Shown: positions 9,956 through 18,235 of the stretch, piece by piece | Layout: every line of letters begins with the position of its first letter | Numbering within the stretch: the stretch's first letter is position 1 | Assembly: GCA_022539475.1 (NCBI GenBank) | Contig: VCMS01000403.1 | Coordinates: 1-40,275 of the forward strand | Length of the DNA: 40,275 nucleotides | Reading direction: 5' to 3' | Origin: Gracilaria domingensis | Taxonomy: Eukaryota; Rhodophyta; Florideophyceae; Gracilariales; Gracilariaceae | Notes under the pieces: model-generated | What the model saw: the letters and a program-made list of their open reading frames with translations, nothing else | The model's database searches: none | Told to the model about the DNA's origin: nothing | Program-made: the position numbers and the translations under genes

Positions 9956-11029
9956 TTACGTGATGCACTTTCTGCGGAAGGAGTCATTGAAATTGAGGAG
10001 GGTGATGTGAAGAGGATACGACGTAACAGAAGAACTTTTCAAAGAGGTGGAAGACTTGTCTGAATATAGTTGAACGAGACCGACGAACGAGTCTGTGCCG
10101 GTGATACTGGGATCGTGCCAGATGACGTCGGGGTCCGAAGAATGCATGATATGCCTCTTGATAGTCGGGACGACATGGCGGCCGAGTTCCGAAGCCATAG
10201 GGTGTGCGATTGCGGTAGTTCCTGTTCTTGAAGCTTGTTTGACTGGATGAAAGAAGGAGTTGCTGTGGGATGCGAGACGAAGTTGTTGTAGGAGAACCTG
10301 AACGGAGTCCCTGAGGTAGAGGGTGGCGGAGAAGTTATGGTTTTTGTCATGGATGATGGTTGAGGTGAACCCAATGGAGCTGACTGTTTCTTCGAAGATT
10401 TTGGAGTGCAGTTTCAGACATTCGGCAGCGGAAGTGATGGAGGTCTGGAAGAGGGAAGAGGGAAAGGTGGATTGCTTGAGAATGTTGATAAGCTCGTCAG
10501 CAGAACGCTTTCCGAGTTTTGTGGCGATGGAGGATATGTAGGTGACGAGGGTATGGATTTGGTCTTTGTGTGAGGGTGAAGAGAGGAATAAGGCGTTACA
10601 TGAGCCTGTGGAAGGAGACTGGGAGGCGAGTTGGTGATGCGGGCTGAGTATCTGTGCTGCGTCGGATGAGCGTAGGGAGAGAGCAAGCTGTTTCTGGAGA
10701 TAAGGGTCGTCGTCTGCGAATGCTACGTTATCGGACGGGCGGTTAGAAGGGGGGAAGGAAGGGGGTTCGGTGTTGTTGAGTCTGCGGCGCTTGTTTCGGG
10801 GAGGGAAGTGGGATCCTTGATGAGGTGTTGGGGTGAGAAACGGGTTTGGGTCAGTCCTGTGTCTGCATCGCCTCTGATGCTGGGCGAGAGAGGCGAGGGA
10901 CTGTGTATGGAATGAGCAGCGGGGGAACAACAGTTGTGCATGGCTGGGTGAGAGGGTATGAAAGTAGTGAGGGAAGTTGCTTGCAGAGGGAGGTCGGTGG
11001 TGATGGTGCGGCGCAGAATCTTGGAGCAC
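9956..11029 (-). pseudogene. KDZ/Plavaka-like transposase, N-terminal segment
   Basis: 357 codons with no upstream ATG (11029 is GTG). A good 3' splice site (CCCCTGCAG) lies just upstream, so a first exon may be missing from view. The N-terminus has a C..H..H..C-type finger candidate (RCSFHTQSLASLAQHQRRC), then a Ser/Pro-rich linker with basic stretches, then a folded segment ending in SDPDVIWHDPSITGTDSF and LHITLLNFNDSFRRKCIT. In superfamily members this region carries DNA-binding fingers and the start of the transposase fold. It ends at TAA, but the frame simply carries on (NYTLVGYIP...). Confidence 0.6.
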
Positions 11030-11339
11030 CCTGCAGGGGAGAGTATAAAGTGTGTTTATACGCCACCATCCCTATGAACAGTGATTCTGGACATAATAGG
11101 GCCAAAAATGTGCCCTAATTTATTCAAAAAAATTAATATGCGTACAATGTATGTCCAATGGATGAGCACGGGGCTGTGGGCAGGATCGCCATCAAAATTA
11201 ATGCAGGCCAATGGTAGCCGTGATAGGTTCCTAATATTCTGTTACGTCCCATTCGTTACAAAAGATGTCCGTTAATTACTTGCCTGGCCGAAAGCGTATG
11301 GATACTGTAACATTTGCATGCTACAGTGACCTAAAGATT

Positions 11340-11446
11340 ATGCACGCCGACTCATGCGTCACCAGCACAACGTTATCGCGCGTGCGCTCCGAGAACGCCA
11401 TCTACTCCTTCGTGGCAGAAACCGTCGCGCTCCTACCCACGGTCAT
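11340..11446 (-). pseudogene. third, truncated copy of the tandem unit
   Basis: ATG at 11446 begins MTVGRSATVSATKE, then TAG (11404-11402), then MAFSERTRDNVVLV. This matches the start of the neighbouring unit (MTVGKSLALGDTQEETAF ... TRDNTLLAF) position by position, with the TAG opposite a Glu codon. Similarity fades near 11345. The two starts lie 723 bp apart, which is the tandem period here. Confidence 0.5.
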
Positions 11447-12169
11447 TCACAGCGTTTACGCTCCCGCCGCTAGTGTCAGCACGTCTGTGCTCGGCTTGAA
11501 CAGAGCGCGCACAATTTCTTAGAACACAATCAGCGCCACCGACAGCCCCACCCCTGCCACGATAGTCGACAAGCGCTTGCCTTTGAACAACCGCAGCCCG
11601 CGCTCGTGCGCCTCCCACATTGCTGCGAAGTGCTTCATGCCCTTCACCAACAGCTGTTTGGCAGTGCTCAGCGCCGCGCACAGCTGTACCGACACCACGC
11701 GCTTGCTCACCGACTGAACCACACTGTCCACACTGGGCACGCTCTCGAGCGTGAACACCGCCTCCAGCTTGAAGTCGGTGCTCTCGGTCACGTCCTTGTG
11801 CCACCCGTCCGATGCACGGCAGCCGCCGTGCGCAGCGCACGCGCGCCGCACCCGGCACCGCAGCCTCGCCCTCGCTCTTGGTAACTCCCAGCCGCAGCCA
11901 CGACCCGCTCCACCGTACAAAGTGTTCGCCGTGGTGCAACACGCTCAGGGACACCGCCGCCTCCAGCGCGCTGATCGACCCGTCCACGCACCCGCGCGGC
12001 CGCCCCGGCCGTCCGGCTCGCGGAACAGCTCCGGCAACCAGCAGATATTGGGCACGCCGCTCTTGATGCGCGCCACATGGAACGCCAGCAGCGTGTTGTC
12101 GCGCGTGTGTGGCAAGAACGCCGTCTCCTCCTGCGTGTCGCCCAGTGCCAAGCTCTTGCCCACCGTCAT
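11447..12169 (-). pseudogene. second copy of the tandem unit, frameshifted
   Basis: ATG at 12169 starts MTVGKSLALGDTQEETAFLP ... HVARIKSGVPNICWLPELF; the frame then changes at least twice before a segment WHKDVTESTDFKLEAVF ... MKHFAAMWEAHERGLRLFKGKR that matches WHKDDFEATSLGVEAVF ... MGQFTAVCEAYERGLRLFNGKR in the first copy. A TAA at 11521-11519 sits where the first copy has Tyr, and homology continues past it (PSTDVLTLAAGA against PSADVLTLAVGA). GC is much higher than in neighbouring genes. Family not recognised; a C-terminal hydrophobic stretch suggests a membrane protein. Confidence 0.5.
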
Positions 12170-13242
12170 TCACAGCGTGAACGCGCGCCCACCGCCAGCG
12201 TCAGCACGTCCGCGCTCGGCCGCAGCAGCACCGGCAGCCCCTCATAGAACAGGAGCAGCGCCGCTGACACGCCCAGCCTCTCCGCGTAGATCGACACGCG
12301 CTTCCCGTTGAACAGTCGCAGCCCGCGCTCGTACGCCTCGCACACCGCCGTAAACTGCCCCATGCCCGTCTCTGCCAGCTTCACCCTCTCGCCACTGAAC
12401 GGCGCGGTCACCTCTGCCACTACAGCGTTCCTTTCCACCGTCTGCACGCCGCTGGCCACCCCGACCGAGTCGCCGCCATCCGCCCCCGCAAACACCGCCT
12501 CCACCCCGAGGCTGGTTGCCTCGAAATCGTCCTTGTGCCACTCTAGGTCTATCGTCGTGCGCTCGTGGCAAGCGCCGCACAGCGCGCGCTCGATGTGCCC
12601 GTTGGCGCCTACCATGACCAGCGCGTTGTGCCGCAAGTACGTCACCGTTCTGTAGTTCATGCAGCGCAACAGCTGCAGTAGCGCCGCACTCTCGCGGCTC
12701 AGCCACTCCACCGACGTGATGATCGTCACCACAAACAGCTCAATTCCGTGCCGGCTGGCGTGCAGCCGCGGCACTCCGTTCTCGCAGCCGCATTCGAAGC
12801 GGATGAGCTTGTGCACGTAGCACATGGACGGCCGACACAGCAGCACGCCCACGTCCAGCAGCAGTTTCTCAAACGCGTACACGCACGGCAGCTTGAGCGT
12901 GGCGAACAGTAGCGCCATCAGCATCCACGCCAGCGTCTCCATCATGCCCACCAGCAGCACCACTGTCACCGCCGCGCCCTTCTCGGACAGCCCACTGTCC
13001 ACGCACTTATGCTGCTACTGTCGCTTCATGTAGTTGTCGTCGCCGTCACCATCGCCACTGTCGTCATCGTCGTCGCAGTCGTCATCATCGTCATCGTCGT
13101 CATCGTCGTCATCGTCATCGGGATACAGAAACACATCGGTGAAGAAGCGAAGAAAACCGGCGTTGAGGAAGGCGGTGATAATGGGGCGGCGCAGCAAGTC
13201 GAGCCCAATGCCGCGCTCAACGTTGTGCAGACTGAGCGCCAT
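12166..13242 (-). pseudogene. first copy of tandem family: poly-Asp protein with membrane segments, one in-frame TAG
   Basis: ATG at 13242 starts MALSLHNVERGIGLDLLRRP ... DVFLYP, followed by a long Asp run and then KRQ. A TAG at 13017-13015 interrupts the frame, which continues QHKCVDSGLSEKG into 278 further codons. Those contain a strong hydrophobic stretch (VTVVLLVGMMETLAWMLMAL), a Cys-rich segment (FECGCENG, CGACHE), the WHKDD...EAVF signature shared with the next copy, and a C-terminal hydrophobic helix (LGVSAALLLFYEGL). It ends at TGA, overlapping the ATG of copy two. I do not recognise the family; the helix pattern suggests a multi-pass membrane protein. It is either two separate genes or one gene broken by the TAG. 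Confidence 0.5.
13056..13127. repeat. GTC/ATC trinucleotide microsatellite
   Basis: A near-perfect run of GTC and ATC triplets, which read as Asp codons (GAC/GAT) on the minus strand and supply the acidic tract of the gene starting at 13242. The repeat is long enough to vary in length between individuals. Confidence 0.9.
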
Positions 13243-13339
13243 GGTGATGCGAGGGGGGGTAGTGTCGGTGCCAGAAGTCGGTGGCGCTCTGGAGCGGCAC
13301 GTGTGGGCGCGCCGCAGTCGAAGGTCATTGCGCGGCGAT

Positions 13340-13864
13340 ATGTCTCAACCTAGCCGCCGTGACGGCCGCCGCGCAGCGCAGCAGCCATTCGCGCGCGCAC
13401 TAACCACTCGCCCCGTCGACGTCGAGGCCATGCGCGAGGCCGTGCGTTTCTCGTCGGCGCAAGCCGCGTCTCTCGAGACCAATACTTGTCTCTTTTTGTT
13501 CTGCCGCAGCGCCGCGCTTGCGCATTACGTCCGCGACTGGCGCGCTCGGGCCATTGCCCTCTCGCATACCATCGCCGTCGCTAGAGCTCGACACTCGCCG
13601 CCTGTGGAGAGAAAAACGGACGTTGACGTTGTTACACAGGGGCATCGCCGAAATTTGTCACTGACGGTTTATGGCTTACAGCATGAGGCCAAGGCAGCAC
13701 TTGTTTCCAGGCAGATTACATCTCTCGCACATTTCGTTCCGGGTAGGAGCAGCCCTGTGGAGCTCTTGACCCATGCCAACAGTATTCTCAGCACAGAACG
13801 TTGGAACAAAATACGAAGAAACTCTGAAGATGTGGGAGAGCATGCAAGCAAAGGTTGTTGTTGA
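13340..13864 (+). CDS. hypothetical protein, divergent from the poly-Asp gene
   Basis: ATG at 13340 opens 174 codons; the longer upstream frame is an artefact of the trinucleotide repeat. Residues 1 to about 95 are GC-rich and coding-like, Ala/Arg-rich with a helical look (MREAVRFSSAQAASLETNTC, LAHYVRDWRARAIALSHTI). The rest is more AT-rich and less convincing, so the true 3' end may differ by splicing. The start lies 97 bp from the divergent ATG at 13242, so the two may share a promoter. No family recognised. Confidence 0.4.
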   Translation: MSQPSRRDGRRAAQQPFARALTTRPVDVEAMREAVRFSSAQAASLETNTCLFLFCRSAALAHYVRDWRARAIALSHTIAVARARHSPPVERKTDVDVVTQGHRRNLSLTVYGLQHEAKAALVSRQITSLAHFVPGRSSPVELLTHANSILSTERWNKIRRNSEDVGEHASKGCC

Positions 13865-14672
13865 CACCAATGATTTCGAACAAACTGCCCAGGATCCAAT
13901 TTGTGGAGTCGAGAGCACTTAGTCTGTGTACCCTGTATAGCACCGCTGTGCACAGCCAATGAAGAAAGAACACGTCAGAATGAACAGGGTACAAGGGTAT
14001 CGTCAGAAGTTCTGCCCACAACCCGTGCCCTTGTACGCGTACCGTCACCCGACCAGGGGAAAATGTTGAAAGGATCATCATGAGCATGATGCTCACACGT
14101 CATGTAGAACCTACCAGCCTTCATGGTGTTGCTACGAAGGTCGCCTCCAAAGTTATACAGTATACATGACAGTGTCCGACGGAAGGCTACCGTTGGTACG
14201 TGTAGTGTAGACGGCGCAGCTACAATAACTAAGTTATTGTATAGAGTCCATATCTAAACCAAAACAGTTTGTTTTGAGCCTTTTTCGTCCTACAGTGACC
14301 ATCTCTCAAAGAGCTCTAAAAAATCCAGCAGATCGATTACAGCAGACTCGAGTCTGTTAGTCTTCACGTCGCAGAGTCGGTAAAAAGCTGACAGACTCCT
14401 ACAGAGTCGGTAACATCTGCCACCACGACGAGAAAGGCTCCATTCGTGGAGACCAGCTTAGCACTGCCGTTCCTTTGTTGTGCGCAACTACGCGTTGTTT
14501 GCTGCATTCGAAAAGCAAAATATCTACGCCTCTTACTAGAGCGGCTTAAGGGGCAGCCCACATTGTTGCAAGTGGCAACGACACCGAGAGCTCTACTTTG
14601 ATTGTGTGCAGCCACTGTTACGCCATTCTCACTGAAGCTCCCAATTGTTGGCGCCAAATGTCGCTTTCCCAG
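13865..14672. other. intergenic with palindromes and GACTC/GAGTC motifs
   Basis: No gene is seen. A 12-bp perfect palindrome (13945-13956) lies between 10-bp inverted repeats TGTACCCTGT (13927-13936) and ACAGGGTACA (13984-13993). At 14343-14356 is a perfect 14-bp palindrome CAGACTCGAGTCTG, followed by direct copies of CAGAGTCGGTAA at 14372-14383 and 14402-14413. The last group is about 300 bp upstream of the TATA box of the secreted-protein gene and may be its upstream control region. Confidence 0.45.
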
Positions 14673-14680
14673 TATAAATA
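14673..14680 (+). promoter_or_regulatory. TATA box of the secreted-protein gene
   Basis: TATAAATA lies 116 bp before the ATG at 14789. A start of transcription about 30 bp downstream would give a leader of roughly 80 nt; an ATG at 14716 would precede the chosen start in a different frame. Confidence 0.55.
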
Positions 14681-14788
14681 CTAGGGAGCAGAAACACACC
14701 TAACGTTCGGCCGTTATGTCTCACACACGGGCCATCGCCAAGCCTCATCATCTCACTCCGGTACGGGCCTTAACAAGACCAGTACACA

Positions 14789-15409
14789 ATGAGATCTATC
14801 CCCACCTTTGCAAACTGTGTGCTCCTTCTACTGTCTCTCTTCGCGATACGCGGGCTGGCGCAACTGAGTCAGTCCGTGCTCCACATGACGACAGATTCCG
14901 TTGCTGACAACGCCGGGATAGTCGAGACTGAAGCGCCAACCGAGCCCGCCAGCAGTCAGAACGAGACCGAAACAAACAGGCGCGAAATCTTCAAGTGCTC
15001 GAACGCATATCTGGACCGCTGCTTCGACTCGCAAAGTAACTGTTACGATTGCAGCCGAAAGGGAGTTCGACTCGAACCTCCATCTAACAATAAGCTGTTG
15101 CTGCAGCAAGGCAAATTTTCCGGTACGCAGCTTTACGAGGCGCACGGCGTGAATCGCGAGACGTACTGGATTTGGTCGCGCGCCAAGGTGCTCATGCCTA
15201 GTGGTTGGGACCGCGACAAGGGCGAGTACGCGAAGATCGCCAGGTGGAAGAAAGTGCGCAAGGGCGTTATGCAGTGCATTCGAACAGAGCCTGTCGGTAG
15301 GACTTTCGGAACGTGCTGCGGCGCGTGTAGCTACGCTAGTGGATATACACCGCCCGTTTCCAGTCCCGCAGGGCTGTGCTGCCGAGGCTGTTCTTATAGC
15401 AGTAGATGA
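14789..15409 (+). CDS. secreted cysteine-rich protein, unknown family
   Basis: 206 residues from an ATG in good context (ACACAATG). Residues 1-25 form a classical signal peptide: a short basic N-end (MRSIPTF), a hydrophobic core (VLLLLSLFAIRG) and a small-residue cleavage site near LAQ. A Thr/Ser/Glu-rich spacer with a sequon (QNET) follows, then a Cys-rich region with CSNAYLDRC, NCYDCSRKG, and a dense C-terminal group CCGACSYASG ... LCCRGCSYSSR whose halves resemble one another. Between them lies a Trp-rich basic part (ETYWIWSRAKVLMPSGWDRD). It is predicted to be secreted and disulfide-stabilised. Intronless. I do not recognise the family. Confidence 0.72.
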   Translation: MRSIPTFANCVLLLLSLFAIRGLAQLSQSVLHMTTDSVADNAGIVETEAPTEPASSQNETETNRREIFKCSNAYLDRCFDSQSNCYDCSRKGVRLEPPSNNKLLLQQGKFSGTQLYEAHGVNRETYWIWSRAKVLMPSGWDRDKGEYAKIARWKKVRKGVMQCIRTEPVGRTFGTCCGACSYASGYTPPVSSPAGLCCRGCSYSSR

Positions 15410-15830
15410 CTTCATGAAGCCAATTAGGAGGTAGACATGAATAGCAGTTCGTCTGTACTGCCGTCCTTTCGATCTTCTAGAAGCTAAAGAATGAGTTTGC
15501 TCCAAACAAAACTGGCCCTGACTTTACCTTTAGTTGGAACAAGACCCTGAAGCTCTCTTCATCCCCAGAACGCATACGGTTGAAAAGAGCAAAATCAAAG
15601 CGGGGTCAAAATGGGGGAAGAACGTTTTTGAATTGGCTCAGTCCCATGCCATGGTTGAGGTAGAGGCAGTCGACGGGCAAGCAAAGCTCAACAACTCATG
15701 AGTCTTATGATCGTTATGGTAATAAACGTAGATTTAAAGGATGATACAAGCCTATATAGCTATCATGGCAGAATGTATGTGCACGTGCAAACCATAGCAA
15801 CTGCACAACTCCGTTGCTCAACTCTATACC
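15410..15830. other. intergenic, candidate poly(A) signal at 15721
   Basis: No gene is seen. AATAAA at 15721-15726 could serve the plus-strand secreted-protein gene about 310 bp upstream. The minus-strand bestrophin array ends at 15831. Confidence 0.35.
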
Positions 15831-16769
15831 TCAAAGATTGTCTTGAGTTTCCTCTACGACTAATCCGCCTCTTTTCTTTTCGATAATGTCCTTAACCCCG
15901 TCCCTGTACAGTTCAAGATTGCTTTTGACAGTCATGATGGCCTTTTCAACGAAATCGTCCAATGGAACGTCGGAAATGTCGTAATCAAAAGGATCTGAGA
16001 GCTCCGTAGCCCATTTTTCTATTCCCAACACGCCGTATGTTACGAACAGCATCCAAAGAATAGTCAACCATCCGCTGTCCTCTACAAGTCCTAGCGGCAG
16101 AAGCAACAACCAGATCACCAAAAATATTCGCACATATCCGTACGGCAAGGGCACTCGCACCATCCGATCACATTCGAATGCCGCTTCCTTCAGCTGATGC
16201 AAGTACTTCCACATTTACTCAACCTCTTGTCCTCCAGCAGGATATAATGTTCCTTTTGTCGCCGATATCCTGTCTTCTTCTGCAAGATAGTTTTGGAGGA
16301 CATCTATATAGTAGTTGGCCCGTTCAGTGGTCGACAGCAGTCTTCTAGAGTCTTCATCACCCAAGATCTCTTCGAATTTTTCCTTGTAGTCTCTTCCACG
16401 CAGTTCGCCCATCAGAGCGATCGGGAAGGCCGCCAGATGCGCAGCAATGCGCTCAAGATCTCTTGAGTGCCATAAACTGTCAGTGTAGCTTTCAAAAATG
16501 CGAATGCTCAGGACCCGCAACTTTGAAACAATTCCTCTTTGCCAGATATTAATTGCCGTTACATATCGCCAGTGACTGTCATAAAGATGGAAACCCAGCA
16601 ACAGAAACAATGCAAATCCGACGTACTCTTGTACGGAACTGTCAAGGGCGATGCGAGAGCAAAACCATGGCTCGCATGCCTTTTCAAACTGGTCTTTGAA
16701 CGGAAAGTTCTCGGACACCAACCACGCTATCGTTATTGACGATGCGGTCCAGATCAGCATTGACATCAT
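15831..16769 (-). pseudogene. bestrophin domain D, interrupted by an in-frame TAA
   Basis: ATG at 16769 starts a first hydrophobic helix (MLIWTASSITIAWL), then the family's second-helix region (VGFALFLLLGFHLYDSHWRY). The frame meets TAA at 16217-16215 and continues in frame with WKYLHQLKEAAFEC, hydrophobic IFLVIWLLLLPLGL, and the bestrophin signature DPFDYDISDVPLDDF. Alignment with domain A is continuous across the TAA (opposite Thr). Bestrophins are pentameric anion channels; each of these domains has the usual length of about 300 residues. The ATG overlaps the stop of domain C (TAATG), in a different frame. Confidence 0.68.
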
Positions 16770-18235
16770 TATCCGGGTGACAGAACGTTTACAGCCAACC
16801 TGAATTTCTCAAGTGCGCGGGTTCGAAGACCCCTTTGTGGGAATTGTCGAAGCTCCTGCTTCAACGGTTCCGTCCAGAATTTCCGAACGGAAGAAGCGTG
16901 AATAAGTCCGCGCTCTGTATTTCTGCAGTTCTTTCGAATGAATAGAATGTCTGAAACAATATTGCGAGCGAAGTTGTCAAGATCCAAATCGTTCAAGTCT
17001 GAACCGAACGGATGTTGAATCTCCTACGCGATAGCGTACATCCTGATGAAATTTCATGCGTCATTCAGTCAGTCAAATCTGCTTCTCGTTTCTAGATGGT
17101 TCACAAAACTTACCCTAACACGCCATAAGCGATTATAGTGAGCCAAAGTATAGTAAACCAACGTGTAAATACATGTAATGAGAGAGAACAATACGGTAAT
17201 TAAACAATAAACAAACCGCTCGCAAGTCGTGTCAGACGTACCTGATATCTCTGACAAAGCGAACAGTAAGATTATGAACCATATGGAAAGCAGAGCATTC
17301 AAGAGAATCAAAAATCCTGGTGCAATCGGAAAGGATGACAAAAACATTGACTGCTGCACAGATTTCTCCAATAGCTCCATCTCCCGCTTCATGGCTATAA
17401 ATCTCTTGCCGTATATGATCTTCCGAGTGGTATATTCAGGGCGACTTGCCGCAACGAGCTGATAGGTTTTGATTACCTCAACGCAGTAGCGTGACATACT
17501 TCCCGCACAATGAACAGGGGCAAGATATTCGTGAGAGAGGAGCCCTTTGATCTCTCTGATATCACGAGAGTTCCGCATTTCACTCTTCAGCACGAGAGGA
17601 ATAGCAGCTTTGTGACCGATAATACGATTATGATCTCCCTCGTGGATGTCTCCATCTTCAAATAGGGTTAGGAATTGAACCGCAAGGGAGTGACAGGATG
17701 AGTGAAGAATCTCAACCCGTATGTATCCGGCATCCTTGAAGCGATCAAAAGCAGCATTTACATAGAATCCAAGAAGTAGAAAGGCTGAGTGGATGTAAGT
17801 CAGAATCAATGGGCAAACGAAATGAAATGCACACGCATGAAGAATCCTTCGTCAATATGGTATTTTGTACGTACCTGCAAATGACACATATGCTGCCACT
17901 GATACATCGATACTTATCCGTGAAAGCCACCATTTAGAAGCTTCTGAACGATCTCTGGATACATACAAAAGCACAACAGCCAGAGCTGTATAACAAGATA
18001 TGATCATCAAAGTCCTCCATGGAACTGACCTTACCAAATGGGAATACAAACGGGGCTTTAACCTTGTTTCCTCAAGCTTGTCAGCATGAGAAAGAGATTC
18101 CTCTCCAAACCCTGAGGGAGAATCGCATTCGAGTCGTGGAAGGCTGTATTCAGCATGTACCTCTCGATTTCGAAAAGTGATTCTCAGTTCCGCTTCTGCA
18201 TCTGGAGCAGATGATCTTATGAATCGATGACAATC
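16769..18235 (-). CDS. bestrophin domain C, three exons
   Basis: Exon 1 is open from just after the stop of domain B (18238-18236), has no ATG, and ends at 17875 with the first helix (WRTLMIISCYTALAVVLLYV) and ISIDVSVAAYVSFA. Intron 1 is 17874-17785 (GTACGT..CTCAG, 90 bp). Exon 2 resumes in frame with AFLLLGFYVNAAFDRF and runs to 17114. Intron 2 is 17113-17024 (GTAAGT..GCGTAG, 90 bp). Exon 3 gives EIQHPFGSDLNDLDLDNF, the bestrophin signature, and stops at 16771-16769. Splice sites were chosen because they restore the same motif order as domains A, B and D. With no own start codon, C is probably a continuation of the A-B protein. Confidence 0.65.

Larger units (their letters stand above)
7725..11029 (-). 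mobile_element. remnant of a KDZ/Plavaka-like DNA transposon
   Basis: One minus-strand reading frame runs from 11029 to about 8450 with two in-frame TAA codons (9958-9956 and 9580-9578), then continues one frame over to the stop at 7725. Segment order is a Cys/His-containing N-terminus, a conserved WHDPSITGTDSFVGLVQLYSDK block, SNYSADIPEAKDIL, CHRCLLPRSKL, FEPLHNFHLGISKLIK, and a C-terminal ESLNCISLRW block, which resembles the KDZ/Plavaka and Tnp2 transposase superfamily. I could not find terminal inverted repeats by eye, so the listed range is the coding remnant and not the element's ends. Confidence 0.6.

Noticed and set aside
13033..13340. Serine-rich plus-strand protein start at 13034
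   Set aside because: The poly-Ser stretch is only the plus-strand reading of the GTC/ATC microsatellite; the credible start is ATG 13340.
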